From contig CANNDL010000003.1 of assembly GCA_947503435.1 (NCBI GenBank), positions 434,001-498,000 of the forward strand: a stretch of DNA of 64,000 bases. The letters are read 5' to 3'. A program made the translations under genes and the position numbers. The notes under the pieces are model-generated. The model was not told the DNA's origin and ran no database searches. It saw only the letters and a list, made by a program, of their open reading frames with translations. This DNA is from an uncultured Kangiella sp. (GTDB taxonomy: Bacteria > Pseudomonadota > Gammaproteobacteria > Enterobacterales > Kangiellaceae). The stretch's first letter is position 1. Each line of letters begins with the position of its first letter. Positions 35,592-44,676 of this stretch are shown one piece after another.

Positions 35592-36134
35592 TTACACTAA
35601 CTCTTGTTCAAATTGATTCAGTAATTCCAATAATTTTTCACGATGCTCGGCTGTTGGCTCACCCTCTTCAAACTCTTGATAAAACCTGCCTAAACTATAA
35701 CTTCCTTTAATATCGGCACCCCAAAAAGGCATTACTTTTGACATATTTTCTAAGTTAGTCATGCCGCCTCGAGGCCCTGGCGAGCTACTCAGTAACAACA
35801 CAGGTTTGTTATTAAATATCCCTTTTTCACCTTCTACTGATACTCTAGATAGCCAATCAAACAAATTCTTCAATGCCGCTGGCATCATGCCATTATGTTC
35901 TGGACTAGCAATAATGAATGCATCGGCGGCACTTATTTTTGCACGCATATCTTTAGCAGCTTGAGGATGCCCTTCGGCTTTCTCCAAATCTTCACTAAAC
36001 ATCGGTAATTCTAAATCGACTAATGAAACTTGTTGCTTTTCCACACTGGTTATTTGACTAGTGGTCCAGTCAAGTAATTGCTTATTGACCGAAGTAGAAC
36101 TGTTGCTGCCTGCTAATGCTATAATTGTTTTCAT
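35592..36134 (-). CDS. NADPH-dependent FMN reductase family protein
   Basis: A 180-residue flavodoxin-like protein: ALAGSNSSTSVNKQLLDW (FMN phosphate loop, ~7-24), ASPEHNGMMPAALKNLFDWL (~76-95) and SSSPGPRGGM (~114). Members reduce FMN, azo dyes, quinones or chromate. The electron acceptor is unknown. Middle gene of a set with TetR (6 bp upstream) and DUF1415. Confidence 0.92.
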   Translation of the reverse strand: MKTIIALAGSNSSTSVNKQLLDWTTSQITSVEKQQVSLVDLELPMFSEDLEKAEGHPQAAKDMRAKISAADAFIIASPEHNGMMPAALKNLFDWLSRVSVEGEKGIFNNKPVLLLSSSPGPRGGMTNLENMSKVMPFWGADIKGSYSLGRFYQEFEEGEPTAEHREKLLELLNQFEQELV

Positions 36135-36140
36135 CTTGGT

Positions 36141-36764
36141 TTACTCTTTATTTTGATAGCCGCTAAGGAACATATTAACTGTTCTGTCGACTATGGTTTT
36201 TATTCTCTGTTCATCGGGCATGGCTTCACCCAGAAAAATTTGTGGCCAGAAAAAGACTTCTTTTAATAAACCAATAAATTGCTGCACCATTAGCATCGGA
36301 TCTTCATCGATTAACTTCTTATCTTTAATTGCCGCTTTCACCCAAAGTCCAAAACCAAAATTTGAAGAGTTCACTTGGTCAAACTCATTCGCCACCAATT
36401 CTGGTGCATGGATTGATTCAGCTATACAAACTCTGGATAACTGAATAAAACATTCATCTTTTAAAAGCTCTACTTCATTCAATGCCACCATTTGCAATTG
36501 GCTTTTTAGACTCAAGTTGGCTTGATAAGGGATTTCAGTGGCATTTCGAATTCTTGAAATCAGATCCTTCAATATTTCCTTAAATAAAGCTTCTTTACTC
36601 GGGAAGTGGTTATACACAGTTCGCTTAGACACCTCAGCTTCGGCGGCAATCATATCCATACTGGTACTTTGGAAGCCTTCTTCAGAAAAAAGCGTTACCG
36701 CAGCGATTAAAACATCCAATCGCTTTTGCTCACTTCTGGTTAATGGTTTTTCACATTCAGTCAT
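36141..36764 (-). CDS. TetR/AcrR family transcriptional regulator
   Basis: A 207-residue regulator. The N-terminal HTH (~17-62: RLDVLIAAVTLFSEEGFQST, AEVSKRTVYNHFPSKEALF) is followed by a ligand-binding domain of the AcrR C-terminal type. It is divergent from the MBL hydrolase, and a palindrome TAAACTA-N7-TAGTTTA lies in the intergenic region. It therefore likely represses itself, the downstream FMN reductase, and perhaps the hydrolase. Confidence 0.93.
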   Translation of the reverse strand: MTECEKPLTRSEQKRLDVLIAAVTLFSEEGFQSTSMDMIAAEAEVSKRTVYNHFPSKEALFKEILKDLISRIRNATEIPYQANLSLKSQLQMVALNEVELLKDECFIQLSRVCIAESIHAPELVANEFDQVNSSNFGFGLWVKAAIKDKKLIDEDPMLMVQQFIGLLKEVFFWPQIFLGEAMPDEQRIKTIVDRTVNMFLSGYQNKE

Positions 36765-36826
36765 AAAAATCTCCTAATCACCAAACAACTTTACACCAAT
36801 TAGTTTACTTTTTGCAAATCTTAATA

Positions 36827-36847
36827 TAAACTACACCGTATAGTTTA
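36827..36847. promoter_or_regulatory. palindromic TetR-type operator
   Basis: TAAACTA-CACCGTA-TAGTTTA, perfect 7-bp arms, lies 62 bp upstream of tetR and 20 bp upstream of the MBL gene. TAGTTTAC is repeated at 36801-36808, exactly 40 bp earlier. Operators of this style are common for AcrR-type TetR proteins. Confidence 0.65.
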
Positions 36848-36866
36848 CCTAATTTAATGCTATCAA

Positions 36867-37970
36867 ATGATTAAAAAGCTATCTATCTTATTGATTTCAC
36901 TATTAATTCTCGGAGGAAGTTTTATGGCATACCCTGTTGTTAAACAAGCTGGGCCTGAGTTAAGCCAAAGAATAGAACAATCAAAACAGTTCAAAGAAGG
37001 CTTTTTCTATAATGCTGCTCCGGTCAATCCTGGCGCAAATGTTTGGGCCAGCTTAAAAAAAGTACTTTTTGAAAAGCCCGAATTTGCAACTCCTAAGGAA
37101 AGTATACCTTTCAAAGCCATCAGTAAAGCGCAATTACAGAAGCCACATTATGCTATTTATCGTTTAGGTCACTCTTCGATTCTTATTAAATTAGGTCAAG
37201 AAACTTGGCTATTGGATCCAGTATTTGCTGAGCGCGCCTCTCCTTATAGCTTCATGGGGCCAAAGCGGTTTCATTCAATGCCATTAGGTATCGCCGAACT
37301 ACCAGCTATCACGGGCGTAATTATCTCGCACGATCATTATGACCATTTAGATAAACAAGCCATACAATCGCTTGCGGGTAAAACCTCCAATTTTATTGTT
37401 CCATTGGGTGTTGGTGATCATTTAAAAAAGTGGGGAATTCCTTCAGATTCAATTCATGAATTGGATTGGTGGCAGGATATTAGCGTTGCTGACAGTAAGT
37501 TAGTGGCCACTCCAGCGCAGCACTTTTCTGGCCGTGGCTTACGCGATCGAAATAAAACCCTTTGGAGCTCTTGGGTTATCCAACATCAAGATCTAAAGAT
37601 TTTCTTTAGCGGTGATAGTGGCTACTTTGATGGATTTAAAGAAATTGGCGAACGATTAGGTCCCTTTAATTACACTCTAATGGAAACGGGCGCTTATGAT
37701 GAAAACTGGCCAGATATACATATGTTACCCGAGCAGTCTATGCAGGCTCACTTAGATTTAAAGGGCCAACATTTAATTCCAATTCACAATGGTACCTTTG
37801 ATTTAGCCGCTCATAACTGGTTTGAACCGCTTGAAAGAATTGCTCAAGCAGCGGAAAAACTTCAAGTAAGCCTATTAACTCCGATTATGGGCGAATCAAT
37901 TAATCTTGTTTCACCCGATAAAACAGACTTTTGGTGGCGTCAGACTAATGATGCGCAAAATACTGATTAG
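36867..37970 (+). CDS. MBL-fold metallo-hydrolase (UlaG / NAPE-PLD-like)
   Basis: A 367-residue protein with an N-terminal membrane anchor or signal (IKKLSILLISLLILGGSFM) and a metallo-beta-lactamase domain: GHSSILIKLG (~101), the metal motif SHDHYDHLD (H155, H157, D159, H160), GRGLRDRNKTLWSSWVI, SGDSGYF and HNGTFDLA. Closest architecture is the lipid-related NAPE-PLD/UlaG-like group. Substrate unknown; location probably periplasmic or membrane-attached. Divergent from tetR across a shared palindrome, so probably its target. Confidence 0.9.
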   Translation: MIKKLSILLISLLILGGSFMAYPVVKQAGPELSQRIEQSKQFKEGFFYNAAPVNPGANVWASLKKVLFEKPEFATPKESIPFKAISKAQLQKPHYAIYRLGHSSILIKLGQETWLLDPVFAERASPYSFMGPKRFHSMPLGIAELPAITGVIISHDHYDHLDKQAIQSLAGKTSNFIVPLGVGDHLKKWGIPSDSIHELDWWQDISVADSKLVATPAQHFSGRGLRDRNKTLWSSWVIQHQDLKIFFSGDSGYFDGFKEIGERLGPFNYTLMETGAYDENWPDIHMLPEQSMQAHLDLKGQHLIPIHNGTFDLAAHNWFEPLERIAQAAEKLQVSLLTPIMGESINLVSPDKTDFWWRQTNDAQNTD

Positions 37971-38032
37971 ATTGACAGACCAACTGGTTTGTTATTAAAT
38001 ATTAACCCCTTGAAAAAAATTTTTCACTTTAC

Positions 38033-38050
38033 ACAAACTATTTGGTTTGT
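38033..38050. promoter_or_regulatory. inverted repeat before the MMPL operon
   Basis: ACAAAC-TATTTG-GTTTGT (6-bp arms), 14 bp before the MMPL ATG. An additional GGTTTGTTA copy is at 37986-37994. Likely operator for the TetR regulator encoded at the end of the same operon. Confidence 0.5.
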
Positions 38051-38064
38051 ATAAGGAACTAACA

Positions 38065-40608
38065 ATGGCTAATGCTGATAATACACACGACAATAGCAAT
38101 ACCGTAAAATTCGCTAGAATGGTGGTAAATAACAAATGGACTGTTTTGTTTTTATCTCTACTTTTAAGTTTTTTAGCGACTTTTGGCGCCAGTTTATTGG
38201 AAATTAAGACCGATTACCGCGTTTTCTTTTCTAAAGACAACCCACAAATGTTGGCTTTTGAAGACATTCAAGACACCTATGACAAAGCTGACAATGTCAT
38301 GTTTGTCCTAACTCCTAAAGATGGCAATGTCTTCTCTAAACAAACCCTAAAAACCATTCAATGGGCAACGGAAGAGGGTTGGAAAACTCCTTACGTTACT
38401 CGAGTTGACTCAATAACCAATTATCAACATACCTGGGTATCACCAGATGATGAAGACTATATGTTGGTTGGTGCCTTGTTGTGTATTCCTAACAAAACTG
38501 CCGATATGGACAGTGAATGTGAGCATGATGGCGTAACTGAAGAAATGATCGATGGTTTAAACGATCAGCAGATAAAGGATTTATCTGAAATTTTGTTGAA
38601 TGAACCGCAAATCCTAAATCGCATGATTAATCCGGATAAAACGGTAACTGCGATTAATGTTACGGTGCAGCCTCCAGGAGATCCTGATATTGAAGGCCTA
38701 GAAGGCGAAGCAAAAGCGGAAATGCAGACGAAAGTCATGACTGCAGTGCCAGAAATCACAGCTTTTGCCCGTGATTTGAAGCAACGCATTATGGATCGCG
38801 ACCCGAACATAGAAGTTCGTATGACCGGCGTTATCATGATGAACAATGCGTTTGCGGAAACGGGCATGAATGACATGCTAACCTTAACACCGTTAATGTT
38901 ATTCATCGTGATTCCATTAGCCTTGTTCCTAATGCTACGCAGTATCCCGGGCACTATCAGTAGTGTATTCGTAATTATTTTATCAATTACTGCAGCAATG
39001 GGCGGAGCAGGGTGGTTAGGCATTTTCCTAACTGGACCCATCTTCTCGGTTCCGACTATCGTAGCCACCATGGCAGTTGCAGACTCAGTCCACTTATTAG
39101 TAACCTTCCTGCAAAATAAACGCCGTGGAATGGCTAAAGATGAGGCCATGGTAGAAGCCATCCGTATTAATATGATGCCGATCTTCTTAACCAGTGTAAC
39201 CACCATTATTGGTTTCTTGACCATGAACTTTAGTGAAGTTCCACCACTAAGAGATATGGGTAATACGGTTGCTGTAGGTGTTGCCTGGGCATTTTTCTTA
39301 TCAGTAACTTTCTTGCCGGCCTTGATGATGATTTTGCCAGTGAAATCCAAAGCAAGAGAGCAGGGCGAAAGCAAAGCCATGGATAAGTTGGCGGACTTTG
39401 TAATTACTAAACGCAAAATTTTACTTCCAGCTATGGCTGCCTTAAGCATCGCTATTATTGCATTCTTACCAAAGAATGATTTGAACGATGAATTTGTTAA
39501 ATACTTCGATGAGACCATCGACTTCCGAGTGGATTCTGATTACACCGCTGATAATCTAACTGGTTTATACGTAATGCTTTATAGCATCCAAACTGGCAAG
39601 CAGGATGGCATCCATGAATCTGAGTTTTTAGATACGATTGAATCCTTCTCTTCTTTCGCAGCACAACAACCAGAAGTTTTACACGTGCAATCTTATGGCG
39701 ATGTGATGAAGCGCCTTAATAAGAGTATGAATGGCGATAAGCAGGATTGTTATAACTTACCGAAGCAATCTTTAGACGTTGGCTGTAATGCCGTATTAAA
39801 TGAGCCAGACGAGGAGGGTGTTGAGCTTGATACCCGTATACGAGAACTAACAGCTCAATATACATTAATGTACGAAACATCTTTACCTCGAGGGATGGAT
39901 TTGAATAACCAATTAAATGGTGACAAGTCTTCCACTCGTATGCAGCTCTCTTTAAAAAATATTTCGAGCATCGAAGTTATTGCATTAGAAGAAAAGTTTG
40001 CGCAATGGTTTAAGGACAATGCATCTACCTTAGAAATTTCGGCGTCAAGTCCAGCGATTATGTTCTCACATGTAGGGCAAAGAAATATTTACTCGATGAT
40101 TCAAGGCACAGCAATTGCTTTGGTTCTCATTTCGTTCATTTTAGGCATTGCGCTACGTTCGTGGAGACTTGGTTTATTAAGTTTGATCCCCAACATCATT
40201 CCTATGGCAGTTGCCTTCGGCATTTGGGGCATGTTTAAAGGCCAAGTGGGTATGGGTTTGTCAGTGGTTATGGGCATGACTCTTGGTATCGTAGTTGATG
40301 ACACGGTGCACTTCCTAAGTAAATACTTACGAGCTCGTCGTGAGAAGGGCATGGATCAAGAAGAAGCGGTACGTTACGCTTTCCATACCGTTGGCATGGC
40401 ATTAACTGTTACTACTATCGTATTGGTATTAGGCTTCTTAGTGCTAGGCATGTCGCATTATGTGATGAATGCAGAAATGGGCATTATGACCGCGATCACA
40501 TTAGCCGCGGCACTTATTATTGATTTCTTATTATTACCACCTTTGTTAATGCTCTTTAAAAAGAGCAAAAAAACAAAACCAGTCGAATCCGTTGGAGAAA
40601 AAGCATGA
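38065..40608 (+). CDS. MMPL/RND family exporter
   Basis: An 847-residue inner-membrane RND-type exporter from ATG 38065 (AGGAAC upstream; an 18-nt longer TTG frame rejected). Two repeats, each with a membrane helix, a large periplasmic domain and five clustered helices. In the first cluster TMAVADSVHLLVTFL (~330) and in the second VVDDTVHFLSKYL (~730) supply the Asp residues expected for proton relay. Such proteins move lipids or hydrophobic molecules. No membrane-fusion or outer-membrane channel gene is adjacent; instead a LolA-like protein follows, suggesting a lipid path. Confidence 0.93.
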   Translation: MANADNTHDNSNTVKFARMVVNNKWTVLFLSLLLSFLATFGASLLEIKTDYRVFFSKDNPQMLAFEDIQDTYDKADNVMFVLTPKDGNVFSKQTLKTIQWATEEGWKTPYVTRVDSITNYQHTWVSPDDEDYMLVGALLCIPNKTADMDSECEHDGVTEEMIDGLNDQQIKDLSEILLNEPQILNRMINPDKTVTAINVTVQPPGDPDIEGLEGEAKAEMQTKVMTAVPEITAFARDLKQRIMDRDPNIEVRMTGVIMMNNAFAETGMNDMLTLTPLMLFIVIPLALFLMLRSIPGTISSVFVIILSITAAMGGAGWLGIFLTGPIFSVPTIVATMAVADSVHLLVTFLQNKRRGMAKDEAMVEAIRINMMPIFLTSVTTIIGFLTMNFSEVPPLRDMGNTVAVGVAWAFFLSVTFLPALMMILPVKSKAREQGESKAMDKLADFVITKRKILLPAMAALSIAIIAFLPKNDLNDEFVKYFDETIDFRVDSDYTADNLTGLYVMLYSIQTGKQDGIHESEFLDTIESFSSFAAQQPEVLHVQSYGDVMKRLNKSMNGDKQDCYNLPKQSLDVGCNAVLNEPDEEGVELDTRIRELTAQYTLMYETSLPRGMDLNNQLNGDKSSTRMQLSLKNISSIEVIALEEKFAQWFKDNASTLEISASSPAIMFSHVGQRNIYSMIQGTAIALVLISFILGIALRSWRLGLLSLIPNIIPMAVAFGIWGMFKGQVGMGLSVVMGMTLGIVVDDTVHFLSKYLRARREKGMDQEEAVRYAFHTVGMALTVTTIVLVLGFLVLGMSHYVMNAEMGIMTAITLAAALIIDFLLLPPLLMLFKKSKKTKPVESVGEKA

Positions 40609-41402
40609 AACCAGCAACTTTAAAAACAGCCGCAGCTTTATTAACTTTGGCCGCTCTTTTACCTTTCAGTGTTGATGCTGAAACTCCAGAAGAAAAAGGC
40701 CTCGCGATTGCCAAAGAAGCTAAAGCACGCAACGTAGGCTGGGGTGATAGCGAAGCGAGTATGACCATGACTTTGCGTAATAAAGCAGGTCGCGAAACGA
40801 TCCGTAAGGTTCGCTCTAAATCATTAGAAGTTCAGGATGATGGCGATAAAGGTTTAAGTATTTTTGATGAACCTCGTGATGTAAAAGGCACAGCATTTTT
40901 ATCATTTACCCATATTAAGGGTAATGATGATCAATGGTTATACTTGCCTGCGCTTAAACGTGTAAAGCGTATTTCATCTTCAAATAAATCTGGGCCTTGG
41001 ATGGGTAGTGAATTCGCTAACGAAGATTTAACCTCTTTCGAAATCGAAAAATACAGCTACAAATTTTTACGTGAAGATGAAATTGATGGCGATAAAGTTT
41101 TTGTTTCTGAATTATACCCAGAATATAAAAACTCAGGCTATAGCAAGTCGGTATCTTGGATCGATCAAGATCACTATCGTGTTCGCAAAATCGAGTATTT
41201 TGATAAGCAGGGTAGACTCTTAAAAGTCATGAACTTTTCTGATTTTAAACAGTACTTGGATAAATATTGGAGAGCCCATAAGCAGGTAATGACTAATGAG
41301 CAAACCGGTAAAGTCACCACCATTGATTGGGGCGAGTACAAGTTCAACGTTGGCTTAACTGATAAAGATTTTAATAAATCCAGCCTAAAAAGAGCAAAAT
41401 AA
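40605..41402 (+). CDS. outer membrane lipoprotein-sorting protein (LolA-like)
   Basis: A 265-residue secreted protein with signal MKPATLKTAAALLTLAALLPFSVDA|E. The mature part carries the LolA-like block: GTAFLSFTHIKGNDDQWLYLPALKRVKRISSSNKSGPWMGSEFANEDL in the central region (~85-135, read in parts), plus a beta-rich C-terminal half. Such partners of RND/MMPL exporters bind hydrophobic ligands in the periplasm. It overlaps the exporter by 4 bp (ATGA) and the TetR gene by 1. Confidence 0.92.
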   Translation: MKPATLKTAAALLTLAALLPFSVDAETPEEKGLAIAKEAKARNVGWGDSEASMTMTLRNKAGRETIRKVRSKSLEVQDDGDKGLSIFDEPRDVKGTAFLSFTHIKGNDDQWLYLPALKRVKRISSSNKSGPWMGSEFANEDLTSFEIEKYSYKFLREDEIDGDKVFVSELYPEYKNSGYSKSVSWIDQDHYRVRKIEYFDKQGRLLKVMNFSDFKQYLDKYWRAHKQVMTNEQTGKVTTIDWGEYKFNVGLTDKDFNKSSLKRAK

Positions 41403-42010
41403 TGTCAGCCATAGCTTTAAGAAATCCCGATCTTACTCGTCAGCGTATTCTTGACGTAGCCTTTGAAGAAGTTCTGCTCAAAGGCTACCAAGGATTGCGA
41501 GTCGATCAAGTTCTGAAAGTGACCGGCTTAACTAAAGGTGCTTTTTACCATCACTTCGCCAGCAAGCAAGCTTTAGGTCATGCAGTGATTGATGAAGTTT
41601 TAAAACCATGGATTATAGAAAAATGGGTAGAGCCATTAAAAGATTTTACTGACGCACCCAATGATTTAATTCAATTTTTAGATCAAGCAAGACAAGAATT
41701 AGATACGAATGAGCTGCACACCGGCTGCCCCCTAAATAACTTAACTCAAGAAATGTCGCCACTTGATGAATCATTCCGTCTTCGCATTGCATCAATATGG
41801 CAGCTTTGGCACAACGCTCTATCAGATGCTTTTGCTAGGGGACAAAAAAACGGTACCGTTAGAAAAGATTTAAATGCCAACAGTATTGCACGATTTTTAA
41901 TTGCAGCAATGGAAGGCATTATCGGTCAATGCAAATGCTTTAAAGATGAAAAAACATTTGACGAAGCAGGGGAATGTTTAAGAGATTACATTGAAAGTTT
42001 AAGCGCCTGA
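41402..42010 (+). CDS. TetR family transcriptional regulator
   Basis: A 202-residue regulator with HTH at ~16-60 (RQRILDVAFEEVLLKGYQGL, TGLTKGAFYHHFASKQALGH). The C-terminal half contains a CPLNNL motif and a CKCF segment, as in TetR proteins with a ligand domain of the TetR_C_16-like type. It is the last gene of the MMPL operon (TAATG overlap) and presumably controls that operon through the repeat at 38033. A strong terminator follows. Confidence 0.93.
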   Translation: MSAIALRNPDLTRQRILDVAFEEVLLKGYQGLRVDQVLKVTGLTKGAFYHHFASKQALGHAVIDEVLKPWIIEKWVEPLKDFTDAPNDLIQFLDQARQELDTNELHTGCPLNNLTQEMSPLDESFRLRIASIWQLWHNALSDAFARGQKNGTVRKDLNANSIARFLIAAMEGIIGQCKCFKDEKTFDEAGECLRDYIESLSA

Positions 42011-42107
42011 TTACTCCCTGTCGTGTTCATCATGGTTTTAGTTACCCCATAACGAAACCTACACTTGTCACCCCCAAGCAAGTTGATAGAGCACTTTATT
42101 TGGCGCT

Positions 42108-42135
42108 AAAGCCGCACTTTTGTGCGGCTTTTTTT
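42108..42135. terminator. intrinsic terminator, MMPL operon / FGGY convergence
   Basis: Stem AAAGCCGCAC / GTGCGGCTTT, TTTT loop, and a run of seven T residues at 42129-42135. It lies between the TetR gene (+) and the FGGY kinase (-). The A-run on the left side also permits termination of the kinase transcript. Confidence 0.92.
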
Positions 42136-42144
42136 ATAGTGCTT

Positions 42145-43692
42145 TTAATGCAACAACTCTCTAAATTTTTGATAAATGGGCTTTAGTTGTTTATACATTT
42201 TTTTATAGCCTTCTTTGTACAAGTTTTCGTATAAAGCTACATTTTCAGGTATTGGTTCAAAAGTTTCTCTATGCCGACACATAGCTTGAACCGCCTCTTG
42301 ATAATCTGAATAAACCCCAACCCCAACCGCAGCATTTATGGCCGCTCCTAATGCAGAAGTCTCATAGGTATGCGGACGAATTGCAGGCATATTAAATATA
42401 TCGGCAGTTAGCTGCATCGCAACAGAACTTTGCGATCCTCCACCTGAAACAATTAATTCTTTAATCGGTTGCTTAGTACGTTTTTCAATGGACTCCATAC
42501 CTTCACGCAACCCATAGGCTATTCCTTCTAAAATTGCACGATATACATGAGCGCGTGTATGCACATCACTAAAGCCAATGATAGCTCCTCGAGCCTCTGG
42601 ACCAGGTATCTTAACACCAGGTGACCAATACGGCTGCAGCATTAAACCATCTGAACCAGGTGGTATATCTACTACCGCCTCATCGAATAATTGCTCCGCT
42701 GCTACCCCCATCTTTTCAGACAAGTCTCGTTCTAAATGACCGAATTGTTCTTTAAACCAACTGACCATCCAATACCCTCGATATATTTGATACTCAATCG
42801 TATATGCATTTGAAACATTTGAAGGGTAGGGTGGTACTAATTGAATAGGTTCAATGTATTTAGAACTTGTTACATTAATCGTTGCTGTCGTCCCGTAGCT
42901 TAAACAAGCTTGATTGTCATGAATACAACCCGAGCCTAAGACTTCAGACGATTTATCAGCACCAGCTGATATTACTGGCACTTTAATTGGTATACCTGTT
43001 GCTAAAGCCGCAGCTTCATTAATTTCACCAATTAAACCACCAGGCTTTACTAAATCAGGCAATTTATTTTTCTCAATTGGGGCAGCTTGCCATTTCCAAT
43101 CACTGTCCTTTGCCCATTGATGCTTTTTGTAATCAAAAGGAATATAACCAACTTGAGAAGCCAAAGAGTCTTTGTATTCACCGGTAAGTTTGAAATTTAA
43201 ATAACCTGAAAGTAAAAGGTATTTGTGAGTTTTATTCCAAATCTCTGGCTGATTTTCAGCTATCCACGCAGCCTGACAGCTCGCTTGAAAGTTTTGTACT
43301 GTTTCTTCAACACCGGCAATTTTAAATGCGTACTTCCATAAGCCAGTAATCGGCTTAATTTTTTTAACCTTTCGTTTATCCGTCCAAATTATTGCTGGCC
43401 GTAATGACTCTCCATTTTCATCTAAGTTAATTACTGTATTACGCATGGTGGTAACTGAAACAGCTTTTATCGAGCTTCGATCGACCTTTGGATCTTGCCA
43501 TAAATTATTACAAGCACGGCATAATGAGTCCCAAAAATGATGTGGATGCTGTTCATTCCACTCTGGCTGATCAGAAAAATACGCATCCAATAACGGTACC
43601 TGGGATTTAGCAATGATGTTTCCTGACAAATCAAAAAGAATGGCTCTAAGTGATTGAGTACCATTATCAATGCTTAAAATTGTATCGGTCAT
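42145..43692 (-). CDS. FGGY-family carbohydrate kinase
   Basis: A 515-residue sugar or polyol kinase: LSIDNGTQSLRAILFD (~5-20, phosphate-1 motif), PAIIWTDKRK, SYGTTATINVTS (phosphate-2), the FGGY signature-like GIPIKVPVISAGADKSSEVLGSG and VSGGGSQSSVAMQLTADIFNMPAI (adenosine region, read in parts). Members phosphorylate xylulose, ribulose, glycerol or gluconate; the specificity is not clear. It is paired with an AraC regulator and no transporter or isomerase, an unusual isolated setting. Confidence 0.93.
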   Translation of the reverse strand: MTDTILSIDNGTQSLRAILFDLSGNIIAKSQVPLLDAYFSDQPEWNEQHPHHFWDSLCRACNNLWQDPKVDRSSIKAVSVTTMRNTVINLDENGESLRPAIIWTDKRKVKKIKPITGLWKYAFKIAGVEETVQNFQASCQAAWIAENQPEIWNKTHKYLLLSGYLNFKLTGEYKDSLASQVGYIPFDYKKHQWAKDSDWKWQAAPIEKNKLPDLVKPGGLIGEINEAAALATGIPIKVPVISAGADKSSEVLGSGCIHDNQACLSYGTTATINVTSSKYIEPIQLVPPYPSNVSNAYTIEYQIYRGYWMVSWFKEQFGHLERDLSEKMGVAAEQLFDEAVVDIPPGSDGLMLQPYWSPGVKIPGPEARGAIIGFSDVHTRAHVYRAILEGIAYGLREGMESIEKRTKQPIKELIVSGGGSQSSVAMQLTADIFNMPAIRPHTYETSALGAAINAAVGVGVYSDYQEAVQAMCRHRETFEPIPENVALYENLYKEGYKKMYKQLKPIYQKFRELLH

Positions 43693-44561
43693 TATTCTTT
43701 TTCCTGTATCAGAGACCTGTTTTGTTTACGCGCTTTTCCAGGGCTTAAGCCGAACTGTTTTTTAAATACTTTGCTAAACGCAGCCTCAGAATTATAACCG
43801 TGTTCTAATGCAACCGCTAAAATAGAATCCTTAGTAGTATTTAATGCATTATAGGCGCACTGCATTCGCCAGTGAGTAACATATTGCATTGGAGTCATTT
43901 TAACTAATTCTGAAAAACGTTCTGAGAATGCTGAACGCGACATTAAAGCTTCTTGCGCCAATTTCTCTACAGTCCAACTAAAAGACATGTCACGGTGAAA
44001 TGCCTGGATGGCTTTACTGAGTTGTAAATCTGCCAATCCTGCCAGCACTCCACTCTCGCTTTTCGTTGTTAACACGTAATAGCGTAAAACATAGACAAAT
44101 AAAATTTCAGCCAATTTGTCTAAAATTAAATTTTTACCTTCTGTTCCCATCTCAGCTTCATTCACTATATGTCTAAACAAAGATTCAAACCATGGGAACC
44201 GGCTTATTTCATTTGCTTTTATGTGAATAAAGTCGGGCAAGGCGTTAATAAGAGGATTATTACTCTTTCCAAAATCAAAGCTTCCGCAAATCAGCGTAGT
44301 TGCTTCAGCATCTGAATTATTTTTGTTCTCTATTTTATGTGGAATATTCCTAGGGAAAAATATTAAGTCACCAGCATTAAGCAATAACTCTTCATAGAGA
44401 TTAAGGCTTATTTTGCAATGACCATAAGCGATCACATGGAAGCTTCCCATACCTGGGTTATCAGAATCTAATCCCCAGGGAGAACAAAAATTAGAGTGTA
44501 AATATATATTAGACTCATAATGTAGTGCACTCAATATCTGACTGACAGTATCTCTAAGCAT
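43692..44561 (-). CDS. AraC family regulator with N-terminal cupin domain
   Basis: A 289-residue regulator: N-terminal cupin-like sensor (~20-110, including GDLIFFPRNIPHKI) and C-terminal two-HTH domain (WTVEKLAQEALMSRSAFSERFSEL, then SILAVALEHGYNSEAAFSKVFKKQFGLSPGKARKQ, read in parts). It overlaps the FGGY kinase gene by 1 nt (TAATG), implying a co-expressed regulator-kinase pair responding to a sugar-like effector. An inverted repeat AATCAA-N6-TTGATT lies upstream at 44632-44649, on the shared intergenic region. Confidence 0.92.
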   Translation of the reverse strand: MLRDTVSQILSALHYESNIYLHSNFCSPWGLDSDNPGMGSFHVIAYGHCKISLNLYEELLLNAGDLIFFPRNIPHKIENKNNSDAEATTLICGSFDFGKSNNPLINALPDFIHIKANEISRFPWFESLFRHIVNEAEMGTEGKNLILDKLAEILFVYVLRYYVLTTKSESGVLAGLADLQLSKAIQAFHRDMSFSWTVEKLAQEALMSRSAFSERFSELVKMTPMQYVTHWRMQCAYNALNTTKDSILAVALEHGYNSEAAFSKVFKKQFGLSPGKARKQNRSLIQEKE

Positions 44562-44676
44562 TTGGACGTATAATCATATTTTAAATACTAATAATGATAA
44601 ATCATACAGCTTTGTTCTTTATTATGCACTCAATCAACTATGATTGATTAAATCCGAATCAGAACTGGAGATGAAC

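Noticed and set aside
38009-38015. CTTGAAA as a sigma-32 promoter
   Set aside because: No CCCCAT-like -10 is found at the right distance.
38565-39518. A 317-residue frame on the minus strand inside the MMPL gene
   Set aside because: It is antisense to a convincing exporter, and the serine/isoleucine-rich translation fits no known family; it is a by-product of codon bias.
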